Assembly: GCA_035493895.1 (NCBI GenBank)
Contig: DATJHM010000075.1
Coordinates: 1-52,206 of the forward strand
DNA: 52,206 nt
Direction: 5' to 3'
Origin: DATJHM01 sp035493895
Lineage (GTDB): Bacteria; Chloroflexota; Ktedonobacteria; Ktedonobacterales; Ktedonobacteraceae
Shown here: in pieces, positions 23,952 through 32,641 of the stretch
How the letters are laid out: each line of letters opens with the position of its first letter
Position numbering within the stretch: the first letter of the stretch is position 1
Made by a program: the position numbers and the translations under genes
Notes under the pieces: model-generated
Told to the model about the DNA's origin: nothing
What the model saw: the letters and a program-made list of their open reading frames with translations, nothing else
Database searches by the model: none

Positions 23952-25145
23952 ATGAGCGAAGATATACAGGAAACAGATGCCGTCGTTTCTAATCCACAAG
24001 CAACTACCTCGACCCATATTGTGACCGCCGATTCTGTACAGGCTGAAGAGGTGCCAACGATACCTCTGGATTCTTTGCAGGTGATCAGTGCTTTGCAACC
24101 CGCAATTTCTATTCACTCGATTGCGGCTACGCGCGATGTATCTACTCCTACTCCTCTGGTCGCGCAATCAGTCGAGCATACACGTAGCTGGTCTGAGTGG
24201 TTGCAGATATGGTGGGAGGGCGCGCGTCCGGCTTATTTTACGTTGCCATTAATGCCTGCTCTGCTGGGAAGCGTGCTGGCATGGTCTCAGACGATCTCGC
24301 CCGGGTCTCCTCTGGGACAATTTCATCTGTTGCACTTTATTGGTACTATCCTGGTGCTTCTGCTGATCCAGGCCGGGGCAAATCTGGTGAATGACTATTA
24401 TGACTATCTGCGCGGCGTGGATACCGGCAATACGCTTGGTCCCGGTGGGTTGCTGCAACAGAATCTGGTCAAACCACAAAATGTGTTGCTGGTGGGTCTT
24501 GTATTACTTGGCATTGGCGCAATATTGGGACTGCTTGTCGCTATTGCGGGAGGGCCGCTTGTCTATCTTTTTGGTCTGGTAGGTCTACTCTGTGCCTATT
24601 TTTACAGTGCTACCTCGCGTTCACTCTCTTCGTTGGCTCTGGGTGAGCTGGTTGCTTTTCTGCTCTTTGGACCCTGTGTTACTATTGGGGCTTATCTGGT
24701 GCAGGTCGCTCATCTTTCCGCGAGCGCCTTTGCGTATAGCATTCCTCTGGGACTCCTCGCCGCAGCGGTTGTCCATGTCAATAATATGCGTGACATTGAA
24801 GGTGATACGCAGGTGCATAAGCATACGCTCGCGGCATTTTTGGGCCTGATCTGGAGTCGGGTCTGGTTTCTGGGTCTCCTGCTCGGAGCTTTTGTCGTGA
24901 TTACGCTATTGGGGGTACCACATGGCACGCCACATCTGATTCTGGTGGTGTGGTGGACGTTTCCGCTGCTTGTGACGGCTCTGACTGGCGTTATTCGTAC
25001 AGATACACATGCTGGTTTCCACCTTGTGATGTTACAGGTACTCCGTCTGGAAGTTGTGTTTACTCTTCTGCTGGCTGCCGCTCTGCTTGTCCTGGCGTTT
25101 ATTCCTGTGTTGCCACATCTTCCTGCACATTTTCTGCCTTTCTAA
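23952..25145 (+). CDS. menA: UbiA-family prenyltransferase, probable 1,4-dihydroxy-2-naphthoate octaprenyltransferase
   Basis: An integral membrane enzyme attaching the polyprenyl tail to the menaquinone head group. The first Asp-rich motif is NLVNDYYDYLRGVDT (around 145-160), the second is NNMRDIEGDTQVHKHTLA (near 278-295), with about nine membrane helices. WEGARPAYFTLPLMPALLGS marks the start of the catalytic fold, near residue 90. The preceding 85 residues are a polar Thr/Ser/Glu-rich extension unusual for the family. Menaquinone would serve the complex II encoded nearby. AGGATAAGGG lies before the ATG. Another UbiA activity (for example heme O or chlorophyll-like) is less likely because of the MenA-type GGLLQQNLV motif. 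Confidence 0.85.
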   Translation: MSEDIQETDAVVSNPQATTSTHIVTADSVQAEEVPTIPLDSLQVISALQPAISIHSIAATRDVSTPTPLVAQSVEHTRSWSEWLQIWWEGARPAYFTLPLMPALLGSVLAWSQTISPGSPLGQFHLLHFIGTILVLLLIQAGANLVNDYYDYLRGVDTGNTLGPGGLLQQNLVKPQNVLLVGLVLLGIGAILGLLVAIAGGPLVYLFGLVGLLCAYFYSATSRSLSSLALGELVAFLLFGPCVTIGAYLVQVAHLSASAFAYSIPLGLLAAAVVHVNNMRDIEGDTQVHKHTLAAFLGLIWSRVWFLGLLLGAFVVITLLGVPHGTPHLILVVWWTFPLLVTALTGVIRTDTHAGFHLVMLQVLRLEVVFTLLLAAALLVLAFIPVLPHLPAHFLPF

Positions 25146-25158
25146 TACTGTTGATGTA

Positions 25159-25195
25159 GGTGCGGATTTAACCCGCACCGGACGTCTTTTCTTCT
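25159..25195 (+). terminator. probable intrinsic terminator after menA
   Basis: GGTGCGG / CCGCACC (7-bp stem, 7-nt loop, 25159-25179) is followed by a T-rich CTTTTCTTCT stretch. No gene is supported in the rest of 25196-25527. Confidence 0.55.
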
Positions 25196-25527
25196 CCGCA
25201 AGCAATAGCGCAAAATGCGTTTTTCCTCTTCACGAAAGCTGCCTCGGAAGTTCAGAAGGCAGGGGGTATATTTGTAGTCATCACGCTCCTTTGTCTCCAT
25301 TGTGGTGCAAAAGTCCTATATATTTGCACGGAATAACAGTACCATTAGGGCCATTTACAAGCATAGAACGCTGTGTTACACTTCGCTTATGATTTCGAGT
25401 CTTGGAGAGTTGCCCGCTTCTCAGCACTGGCAGCATATTCTGGAAAGACGAAGTTTCGTATTTCGTATAGTAAGGAAGAGTCAGGCTCTGATCTCTGTTT
25501 GCGGTTGTTTCACAAGGAGGTGCTCTA

Positions 25528-25971
25528 TTGGCTGGCTGGGAAGAAGAACTGGCCGTCCTGTTGCGTGAGCTTGGTGTCAAACAAGAGGAACCAAGGGCTC
25601 CCCTCCAATCTACGCGTAAGCCTATGCGTAGCGATGTAAAACACCGAGAGCAATTTGCCGATGCTATACTCTGGAATGAAGAGGATGGCGCAGGTGAGGA
25701 TGATGATGGCGCCTGGGTAGATGATCTGAGTGTGATGCGCCATGAAGTTGATGCGATTGTACGCCAGGTGGTTCTGCTAATGCAGCGTGGTGATCTTGAA
25801 ATGTCTCTCAAAGAGGATGTAATGGTGGTGCTACGCGCCTTACGCCGCCGGGCTGTGTTATCTCAATTAGCTGCGACGAGCGACGAGGCATATCTAGAAT
25901 CGGCCTCGGCTATGCTTCACTTCTGTCGTCTTGTTCTCCAACTGAGTGAGTTTGCGACTGGCGATTCTTGA
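25528..25971 (+). CDS. orphan acidic helical protein, TTG start
   Basis: A 147-residue protein not assigned to a family. The TTG at 25528 is supported by a perfect AAGGAGG 7 nt upstream. Residues 1-50 are polar. An acidic stretch (about 50-68, EEDGAGEDDDGAW) precedes two or three amphipathic helices (MRHEVDAIVRQVVLLMQRGDLEMSLKEDVMVVLRALRRRAVLSQL and a LESASAMLHFCRLVLQL tail). It is soluble and probably helical-bundle in form. It is flanked by unrelated genes. The function is unknown. Confidence 0.65.
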   Translation: MAGWEEELAVLLRELGVKQEEPRAPLQSTRKPMRSDVKHREQFADAILWNEEDGAGEDDDGAWVDDLSVMRHEVDAIVRQVVLLMQRGDLEMSLKEDVMVVLRALRRRAVLSQLAATSDEAYLESASAMLHFCRLVLQLSEFATGDS

Positions 25972-26396
25972 GTAGTGTATCGCATGCAAACCTTGCCAGC
26001 GGTTCCATTTTCTCAATTTTATACCTCAACCGGGACTTCCAGCAAAGATGGGAAATTTTCCTTTCTCTCATAACCTCATACAATCTCATTCCCTTCCATC
26101 AAGGCATCTTCCTTTTCTCCCTCAAGATATACTATGCCAGAAACTGGCATGAATTGACTGAATTTCAGCAAAAATGTTACAATGCATCGAGAAATAAACC
26201 TGGATGACAAGCAAGACTAGAAAAACTATAATAACTATTCAAACGATTGCTATGTGGTAAGGTAGAGTCAGGAAACCTGATCCCAAAAATGTTCTGGGTA
26301 TTCAGAAAGGATTCTTGATGACGTGTTGTTTCTGAAAAAAACAGTTCGCAGGAGCTGATATATTCGAAAGGTTTGCTCTTAGCGAAGGAGGACGAT
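25972..26396. other. intergenic region, no gene supported
   Basis: 424 bp, AT-richer than its flanks. Open frames here lack ribosome-binding sites and protein-like composition. Confidence 0.35.
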
Positions 26397-27170
26397 ATGG
26401 ACAATAAGAAATTACTCGATGAGACGGGCCGCTGGCTGCGTGTGGGCGCACTGACGGCTTCTACGTTCGGTCCTATTGTAGGAACGCTCCTGGAACGCTT
26501 ACGTCAACGCCAGGAGCTAGAGCATACTACCCTTAGCGCGGAACCGCCCGCTGTGAGTGCAGCGGATGAAAAACTTTCTCTGGCCGATTCTCTGGCTTTG
26601 CTGAAAGAACGTGCGTATAATCAAGAGTTGGTCCATCGTGCTGAGGAGCTGACCGAAGAGCTTCGTATGCGGGGAACCCGGCTTTCACAGTTGCTTGCTG
26701 AACGGAGTAGCGATTTGACGCACGAGTTTGGTAAACAAAGTGAGCTGGTCGGCAAAAAACTGAGCAAGCAGACGCGTGAAGTGTCGCGCAATATCGCCGA
26801 GCAAGATAGCGCTTTCTGGATTGTCTCGGGCTTCAGTGTGGGCGTGTTGATTGCTGGCATCACCGCTTTCATTTTAATTCGGAAGCGCCTGCAAAAGCGT
26901 GTGGAACTGGAACTGGAAGAGGATGAGCATATTCTCTTGTCTCCCAATGGTCATGTTGCTGTATGGAATGGCACTGCATCTTCTAAGGCGTCTGTGGCGA
27001 TACCCGCTGATGCCGCCTTTATGGGCATCGCGAGCACGAAACGCTACTATTCTATCCAAACGCCACTTGATCAGCTTGTCTCAAAGCATGATCTGCCTTT
27101 AGATGTTATCTACTTCGTTTCTGAAGAAGACGCGAAGGCTCAGGGATTTATGGCTGCTGAAAAATTGTAA
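26397..27170 (+). CDS. membrane-anchored orphan with helical domain and conserved C-terminal module
   Basis: A 257-residue protein starting at ATG 26397, with AAGGAGG 5 nt upstream. Layout: an N-terminal amphipathic segment, a long charged coiled-coil-like region (about 65-140: LLKERAYNQELVHRAEELTEELRMRGT), one membrane helix (FWIVSGFSVGVLIAGITAFILI, about 142-163), and a basic stretch. After it comes a compact C-terminal module (PADAAFMGIASTKRYYSIQTPLDQL, then a segment ending LPLDVIYFVSEEDAKAQGF). That module recalls small repeats found in surface or metal-dependent proteins, but I cannot name it with confidence. A scaffold or sensor at the membrane is possible. Confidence 0.65.
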   Translation: MDNKKLLDETGRWLRVGALTASTFGPIVGTLLERLRQRQELEHTTLSAEPPAVSAADEKLSLADSLALLKERAYNQELVHRAEELTEELRMRGTRLSQLLAERSSDLTHEFGKQSELVGKKLSKQTREVSRNIAEQDSAFWIVSGFSVGVLIAGITAFILIRKRLQKRVELELEEDEHILLSPNGHVAVWNGTASSKASVAIPADAAFMGIASTKRYYSIQTPLDQLVSKHDLPLDVIYFVSEEDAKAQGFMAAEKL

Positions 27171-27230
27171 ACGCGTTTCCCGGAGGGAAGGTATAGCACC
27201 TTTTCTGACGAGTGGTCTCGATAAGAAATA

Positions 27231-27347
27231 ATCTTCCTTTGTTGCGACGGGTCTGGATTTCTTGTTCCTACAAAGGAAGATCTTTCAGAAGATCTTTCAA
27301 AGGGAGATCTTTGAATGCAGAAATAGCTGCATGAAGGTGGTGGATGG
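27231..27347 (+). promoter_or_regulatory. structured leader before the LuxR-HTH gene
   Basis: A perfect 12-bp inverted repeat (27231-27242 with 27270-27281) is followed by three AGATCTTT units (27278, 27290, 27305), then a small TGCAG / CTGCA hairpin (27316-27331) just before the GAAGGTGG ribosome-binding site. Alternative pairings between the AGATCT units are possible. It could be an attenuator, a translational switch or a binding-site array. No known riboswitch is recognised. Confidence 0.4.
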
Positions 27348-27974
27348 ATGATGCCTGTCAATGAAGATACTCAAAGTCAAGAAGTGCAAGATCCGGTTTT
27401 TGGCGAGCCTGTACGTCCTCTGACACGTCAGGAACTGCATGTTCTGGATTTTCTTGGCCAGGGTTATACGAACGAAGATATTGCACATACCCTGAATATT
27501 GCTGTCTCAACGGTCTCTTCTCATGTGCAACATATCCTCAAAAAACTTCAGGTTCGCAATCGCGTAGAGGCTGTATTGTATATGCGCCATCGCAGTGCGC
27601 AGGCCGATGCTCCTCGTTCTCCCCATATGCCTCTGCGTGTGCAGGAGAGCACAAAGACGCCAGAGACTAGGCCGACTTCTCTTCGCTCACGTGATCCGTT
27701 GCTTTTCCTCTGCCAGGTGAATCAGGTGAATCGACATATTGCCTTGTATGGTCCCTTGCATATTGATTATGCTGGTATATCTGGAGATGTCTCTCTGGCT
27801 TTTTACGATGCCTATGCACAACAGCTAAAAGTTCACCTGGAGATAGATGCTCGCCCAGGTGAGATCAATGTTGAGGTTGACGAAATGCTCTGGAAGCACA
27901 TCCTTGAAGTTGCGGAGGGAGAATCAAATATGCTATTCGCTTCTTCTCCTGCATCTTCAAGTGGGCAAAAATAG
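27348..27974 (+). CDS. LuxR-type HTH protein with novel C-terminal domain
   Basis: A 208-residue protein. The GerE/LuxR HTH sits at residues 23-80 near the N-terminus rather than the usual C-terminus: PLTRQELHVLDFLGQGYTNEDIA, then LNIAVSTVSSHVQHILKKLQVRNRVEAVL. A disordered Pro/Ser linker (85-118) follows. A C-terminal domain of about 80 residues (LLFLCQVNQVNRHIALYGPLHIDYAGISGDVSLAFYDAYAQQ) ends in an acidic segment and a Ser-rich tail. No receiver domain is present, so it is not a standard response regulator. GAAGGTGG lies 7 nt before ATG 27348. Confidence 0.7.
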   Translation: MMPVNEDTQSQEVQDPVFGEPVRPLTRQELHVLDFLGQGYTNEDIAHTLNIAVSTVSSHVQHILKKLQVRNRVEAVLYMRHRSAQADAPRSPHMPLRVQESTKTPETRPTSLRSRDPLLFLCQVNQVNRHIALYGPLHIDYAGISGDVSLAFYDAYAQQLKVHLEIDARPGEINVEVDEMLWKHILEVAEGESNMLFASSPASSSGQK

Positions 27975-28001
27975 ATATATCTGAATAACAGGTACAATAC
28001 G

Positions 28002-28445
28002 CTATTGTTTCCGATATTGTTCAGGGGTCTGTCCTTCTTCAAAACCTTCGTTAATCTGTCCTCTATGGATGAGATATTTTAGAAAGGTCAGCTTCTGTTC
28101 CAATGTTGGATCTACTTTGTCTCCAGCGCTCGGTTCCTGCACTATAGGTTGCTGGGTTTGAGATGTCTGTTCCTCTGTTGAGAGAGATGGTACGGGACGT
28201 CCCGTGCGGTCTTCGTTTGTGGAGTGATTGGTCTCGGGCGTATGCCCCTCGCGCTCTTGCTCGATAACGACGGAGGTGATACCTGACTGTGGCGAGAGTC
28301 CATCCACTGTCCTGATTATCATCTCTTGCGTCATACCCGTGTTTGCGTTGCCTACAGCCTGTCTATAGTTGGTCACTGGGGTTTGTTTCCAGGGCCACCA
28401 TGCGAACAACCTGTACAGCCAACGTTTGATCCCTTGCGTGATCAT
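28002..28445 (-). CDS. orphan basic-N-terminal protein
   Basis: A 147-residue protein with an aromatic/basic start (GIKRWLYRLFAWWPWKQTP) that could dock on the membrane. A polar Thr/Glu/Gln-rich middle (65-115) is probably disordered. The C-terminal helix is TLEQKLTFLKYLIHRGQINEGF. GAGGG lies 10 nt upstream of ATG. Convergent with the LuxR-HTH gene. No family or function recognised. Confidence 0.5.
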   Translation of the reverse strand: MITQGIKRWLYRLFAWWPWKQTPVTNYRQAVGNANTGMTQEMIIRTVDGLSPQSGITSVVIEQEREGHTPETNHSTNEDRTGRPVPSLSTEEQTSQTQQPIVQEPSAGDKVDPTLEQKLTFLKYLIHRGQINEGFEEGQTPEQYRKQ

Positions 28446-29242
28446 GTTGTTTTCTGCCCTCGTTGTTGTGTAAGATGGCTACAATAACCATCCTGGCCTC
28501 ACAGATCGCAATTGTGGCAAGCTCGTCCTTGCCTTCAGGCATCCTGGGGAAGAGCAGTTTCCCTGGAGATTGACACTCAAGAGAAGATCGGTTCTTCCAT
28601 TTGTTATTCCCTACGCCAGGTCTTCTATCAAAGACCTCTACTATATCCTCTACTCTTGTCACTCACCCGCTTACAAATAAACAGGCTTCCCTCCTTGGGA
28701 GATCGAGCAATTGCCATTGAGGAATATAGAAACATAGTAGCATATCAACAAGGACACGTCAAACCTGATGATGAGAGAATTGTCGCGGTAGGGCTGATTT
28801 TGGCTTCGTAGGCCCTCTTATATAGAATCTTGCAATTTCTGCGTCCGCGTGCCATAATCAATGTGTTTAAGCTCACAAAAAAGTACGACTATGTTTTTGG
28901 AGCAGTGTTTTATCTCTTTCAAGCGAGAGAATTTTTTCTCTTCTGTACTCACACCGCCTTCTCTCGTCCACAAGCATTGTGTGGGGCTCAACATTGGAGA
29001 AAAACCTTTCACTTGTCAGAAACGTGTAATACAGAGTAGCACCGTTGTAAGGCAAAAGGCCCTGGTAATTTTACTGACTTTACTACTTTTACTATTTTAC
29101 AGCGCATGCTCTCTTCCTTTTGCCTTTTTGTGTCGCGGGCTTGCACGCACTGCTATCTGTATCAGCCTGGTATGCAACATACGAGAGATATAGGTCTGTT
29201 CGCTGCTTCGGCCTCGGACCAGTTCCCAAGGGGTAACAAATC
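28446..29242. other. 797-bp region without a supported gene
   Basis: Short open frames exist on both strands but have no ribosome-binding sites and unlikely composition. I find no CIRCE or HAIR heat-shock operator upstream of the hsp20 gene. Confidence 0.4.
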
Positions 29243-29719
29243 ATGCGAATGCGCTATAGATATGTGACCTACCGTCCTATAGATGGTTCTCAGAAGCAGT
29301 TGGAACAGCACTATCGCCAGTTGCTCCATGACGCTCTACGTCAGAGCCAACAGTCTATGCTGGATCGCTCCGCTGCCTGGCGACCACCAGCTGATATCCT
29401 GGAATCGGCTGAGCTCTTTACGATACGTGTTGAACTGGCTGGTATGCGTGAGGAAGAAATTGAGGTCACTCTCTACGAAGATGCTCTGGTCATTAGTGGC
29501 GAAAGACATAATACACAAAAGAGCCAGGAAAACGTCTATTATCATGAAGCGCAAATTCGCTATGGTCCTTTTCGGGTCGAAATATTTATCCCTGCTCCTG
29601 TGAAGCGGGAGGCCGTGACGGCACGCTATGAAAATGGCTTCCTCCAGGTTGATCTACCCAGGGCCCTGGAAAAGCAGCCTGAACGCGTGTCTATACAGCA
29701 AACGGTAATGAAAGAGTAA
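29243..29719 (+). CDS. Hsp20/alpha-crystallin small heat-shock protein
   Basis: A 158-residue ATP-independent holdase. The alpha-crystallin domain (about 48-148) shows PPADILESAELFTIRVELAGM at its start, EEEIEVTLYEDALVISGER, and YENGFLQVDLPRA, the A-x-x-x-n-G-x-L-type motif. A C-terminal tail, ERVSIQQT, resembles the IxI-type oligomerisation element (V-S-I). The start has AAGGGGTAAC upstream. It is followed after 35 bp by lon, a logical pairing of aggregation prevention and proteolysis. Confidence 0.93.
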   Translation: MRMRYRYVTYRPIDGSQKQLEQHYRQLLHDALRQSQQSMLDRSAAWRPPADILESAELFTIRVELAGMREEEIEVTLYEDALVISGERHNTQKSQENVYYHEAQIRYGPFRVEIFIPAPVKREAVTARYENGFLQVDLPRALEKQPERVSIQQTVMKE

Positions 29720-29754
29720 GCGAACTATACTTGACATTTGTTGGGAAAGTATAT

Positions 29755-32592
29755 ATGGAAAAAAAATCTAATCATGAGTGGGAACAAGACTCTTCTCCGG
29801 AAAATGAGGTTCAGTCCCCTCTTCAAGAAGGTGATGCTCCTGCGTCCTCTCTCGTTCATGACCAGGCCACTCAGGAAGAAGCACTCCCTGCTGGCTCTGA
29901 CGAGGTGCAGCCCGACGCTTCTGAGCTTTCCTCTGGCAAGGCGGATGCTCCTGTCAGCTCGGATACGGTAGAGAAAGAGCCTTCCTCTGACGTGGAGGAT
30001 GTATCTGCCGGGGCGGATGTGTTAGAGCATGAGGTTCTCTCGGGCGAGGCGGATTCTGAGCAGGAAGAGCATCTCTCTATTCCTGAAACTCTTCCTGTGC
30101 TGCCTCTCAAGGAGACTGTGGTCTATCCCTTCTCGGTGCAGCCTCTGGGCGTTGGTCAGGAACGTTCAATCCGCTTGATCGATGATGTGATGCGTGGCGA
30201 TCGTCTGGTTGTTCTGGTGGCGCAGAAGTCTTCTGATATTGAGCAGGCCGGGCCCAAAGATATCTTTACGATGGGCACTGTGGCCCGCGTTGGACGCATG
30301 TTTCGCATGCCCGATGGCACGATCCAGATCGCTGTCCAGGGCCTCGAACGTGTCTCTATCGGCGAGTTCACGCAGGAGAAGCCCTATCTGATGGCTCAGG
30401 TGGCTCTTCATCCTGATACACAGGAGGCCGATAATGAGACGGAAGCGCTCAAACGCAATGTGGTGAGCTACTTCCAGCGCATGGTCGCTCTTGTGCAAAC
30501 GATGCCCGAAGGCATTGCCGCGGCCGCGCTCAATCTCGAGGAGGCCCGTCAGGTCGTCTATGTGATCGCGACGTTTGTGCCTATGGAATTGGAGCTACGC
30601 CAGAAGCTGCTGGAGCTCGATTCTGTCCACGAGAAACTACTCCAGTTGAGTAGCTATCTCACGCATGAGCTGGAAATTCTTGAGCTTGGCAAGAAGATTC
30701 AGAATAGCGCCCAGGAAGAAATGGGCAAGATGCAGCGTGAGTATCTCCTGCGCGAACAGCTGAAAGCGATACAACGCGAACTGGGCGAAGAGAGCGAAGA
30801 ACAGGCGACTGCTAACGAGCTACGACGCAAGATTGAAGAAGCGAAGATGCCAGAGGAAGCGCTCAAAGAGGCTAATCGTGAACTCTCACGCCTTGAGAAG
30901 CTGCCTACCGCTTCCCCTGAATATAGCATTATTCGTACGTATCTGGAACTGCTTGTCAGCCTTCCCTGGAGCAAGAGTTCCGGTGAGCGTATTGATGTGC
31001 CGCTGGCCCGTCAGGTGCTCGATCAGGATCACTATGATCTGGAGAAGATCAAAGAGCGTATTCTTGAGTATCTCGCTGTACGTCGCTTGAAAGAGGATCG
31101 TAAGGCCGAGCAGGCGCAACGTGAGCAGGAGGCGCTCGCTTCTGAGGAGGAAACTGAGGGCGAGGTAAAACGCGTATCGCAGCCTCTCGAAGCGGCCCGT
31201 TCGCTCAATCGCGAGCCGATTCTGTGCTTTGTCGGACCTCCGGGCGTGGGTAAGACCTCGCTTGGTCATTCGATTGCGCGGGCGCTCGGTCGCAAGTTTG
31301 CGCGTATGTCTCTCGGTGGTATCCGCGATGAAGCTGAGATTCGCGGCCATCGTCGCACGTACATCGGCGCTATGCCCGGACGCATTCTTCAGACGCTTCG
31401 CCGTGTCGATACCAATGACCCGGTGATTATGCTGGATGAGGTCGATAAAGTCGGGGCCGATTGGCGTGGTGATCCTTCGTCCGCACTCCTTGAGGTGTTG
31501 GACCCGGAGCAGAATTATAACTTCCGCGATAACTATCTGGATCTGCCCTTCGATCTCTCCAAGGTGATGTTTATCGCGACTGCTAATGCTCTTGAGCCGA
31601 TTCCTGCTCCTCTGCGCGATCGCATGGAGATTCTGGAACTTTCCGGTTACACGGAAGAGCAGAAGTTGCACATTGCTCGCAATTATCTGTTGCCGAAACA
31701 GATTGAGGCCAATGGTCTGAATAAGGATGAACTGACGGTCGATGACGATGCTCTGCGTCGTCTGACACGTGACTATACACGTGAGGCTGGCGTGCGTAAT
31801 CTGGAGCGCGAGGTCGGTTCGCTCTGCCGTAAGGTGGCTCGTCAGGTTTCTGAGGGGCGCGAGACGCCAATTCATATCAAGGGCGAGGATATCCCCGAAT
31901 ATCTGGGCCGCCAGCGCTTCTTTGAAGAGGCGGCGGAACGGATCGATCGGCCCGGTATTGTCACTGGCCTGGTCTGGACACCCGTTGGCGGCGAGATTAT
32001 CTTTATTGAGGCTGCGACTATGCCCAGTAAGGATGAGCGCCTGATTCTGACCGGTCAACTCGGCGATGTGATGAAGGAATCGGCTACGGCAGCGCTCAGC
32101 TATGTACGCTCCAATGCCGCTCTGCTCGGTCTGCCGCAGAATGTCTTTGAGGGTCATAACGTCCATATTCACGTTCCCGCCGGGGCAATTCCCAAAGATG
32201 GTCCCTCGGCAGGTGTGACGATGGTCACGGTCCTGGTCTCGCTCGCCAGCGGACGCAAGGTTCGTTCGGATGTCGCGATGACTGGCGAGATCACGCTGCG
32301 TGGCAAGGTGATGCCCATTGGGGGGATCAAAGAGAAGGTTCTGGCGGCCTATCGTTCAGGTATTCGCACGGTGATTCTGCCGAAGAAGAACGAGATGGAT
32401 CTGATGGAGGACCTGCCAAAAGAGCTGCGTGACGAGATGCATTTTGTCTTTGCCACCGACATTCGCCAGGTTCTGGAGACTGCTCTTGAGCCTGTGGGTG
32501 AGAAAGAAAAGGGTGAAAGAACTGAGGAAGACGAGCACAATGGTGCTCGTCCTCGCAAACGCAAAGGCGAAAAAGCCGTCGCCAAAGTCTGA
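29755..32592 (+). CDS. lon: ATP-dependent protease Lon
   Basis: A 945-residue AAA+ serine protease for damaged and regulatory proteins. Residues 1-105 are an acidic Glu/Asp/Ser/Pro extension not seen in standard Lon. The N domain then begins at TLPVLPLKETVVYPFSVQPL. A central helical region has LREQLKAIQRELGE. Walker A is GPPGVGKTSL (near 492), and Walker B is IMLDEVDKVGADWRGDPSSALLEVLDPEQN (near 556). The protease domain has GPSAGVTM with the catalytic Ser near 817, and GGIKEKVLAA with the Lys near 860. The ATG at 29755 has GGGAAAG upstream. A TTG at 29731 in frame is less likely. The C-terminus is basic. Confidence 0.97.
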   Translation: MEKKSNHEWEQDSSPENEVQSPLQEGDAPASSLVHDQATQEEALPAGSDEVQPDASELSSGKADAPVSSDTVEKEPSSDVEDVSAGADVLEHEVLSGEADSEQEEHLSIPETLPVLPLKETVVYPFSVQPLGVGQERSIRLIDDVMRGDRLVVLVAQKSSDIEQAGPKDIFTMGTVARVGRMFRMPDGTIQIAVQGLERVSIGEFTQEKPYLMAQVALHPDTQEADNETEALKRNVVSYFQRMVALVQTMPEGIAAAALNLEEARQVVYVIATFVPMELELRQKLLELDSVHEKLLQLSSYLTHELEILELGKKIQNSAQEEMGKMQREYLLREQLKAIQRELGEESEEQATANELRRKIEEAKMPEEALKEANRELSRLEKLPTASPEYSIIRTYLELLVSLPWSKSSGERIDVPLARQVLDQDHYDLEKIKERILEYLAVRRLKEDRKAEQAQREQEALASEEETEGEVKRVSQPLEAARSLNREPILCFVGPPGVGKTSLGHSIARALGRKFARMSLGGIRDEAEIRGHRRTYIGAMPGRILQTLRRVDTNDPVIMLDEVDKVGADWRGDPSSALLEVLDPEQNYNFRDNYLDLPFDLSKVMFIATANALEPIPAPLRDRMEILELSGYTEEQKLHIARNYLLPKQIEANGLNKDELTVDDDALRRLTRDYTREAGVRNLEREVGSLCRKVARQVSEGRETPIHIKGEDIPEYLGRQRFFEEAAERIDRPGIVTGLVWTPVGGEIIFIEAATMPSKDERLILTGQLGDVMKESATAALSYVRSNAALLGLPQNVFEGHNVHIHVPAGAIPKDGPSAGVTMVTVLVSLASGRKVRSDVAMTGEITLRGKVMPIGGIKEKVLAAYRSGIRTVILPKKNEMDLMEDLPKELRDEMHFVFATDIRQVLETALEPVGEKEKGERTEEDEHNGARPRKRKGEKAVAKV

Positions 32593-32601
32593 TTGTTTTC
32601 T

Positions 32602-32635
32602 CAGGGCGGAGACAAAACTCCGCCCTGTTCTTTCC
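32602..32635 (+). terminator. terminator after lon
   Basis: A 10-bp stem CAGGGCGGAG / CTCCGCCCTG (32602-32611, 32618-32627), then TTCTTTCC. It lies 10 nt after the lon stop and separates it from the convergent epimerase gene. Confidence 0.75.
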
Positions 32636-32641
32636 CCTGGA

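Noticed and set aside
28861..29193. Open frame containing GEKPFTC, resembling a C2H2 zinc-finger linker
   Set aside because: There is no second Cys-His pair in register, no ribosome-binding site, and the composition is that of random AT-rich DNA ending in a hydrophobic run; coincidence.
30886..32172. 428-codon frame antisense to lon
   Set aside because: Shadow of the conserved AAA+ and protease domains on the plus strand; no ribosome-binding site or domain signal.
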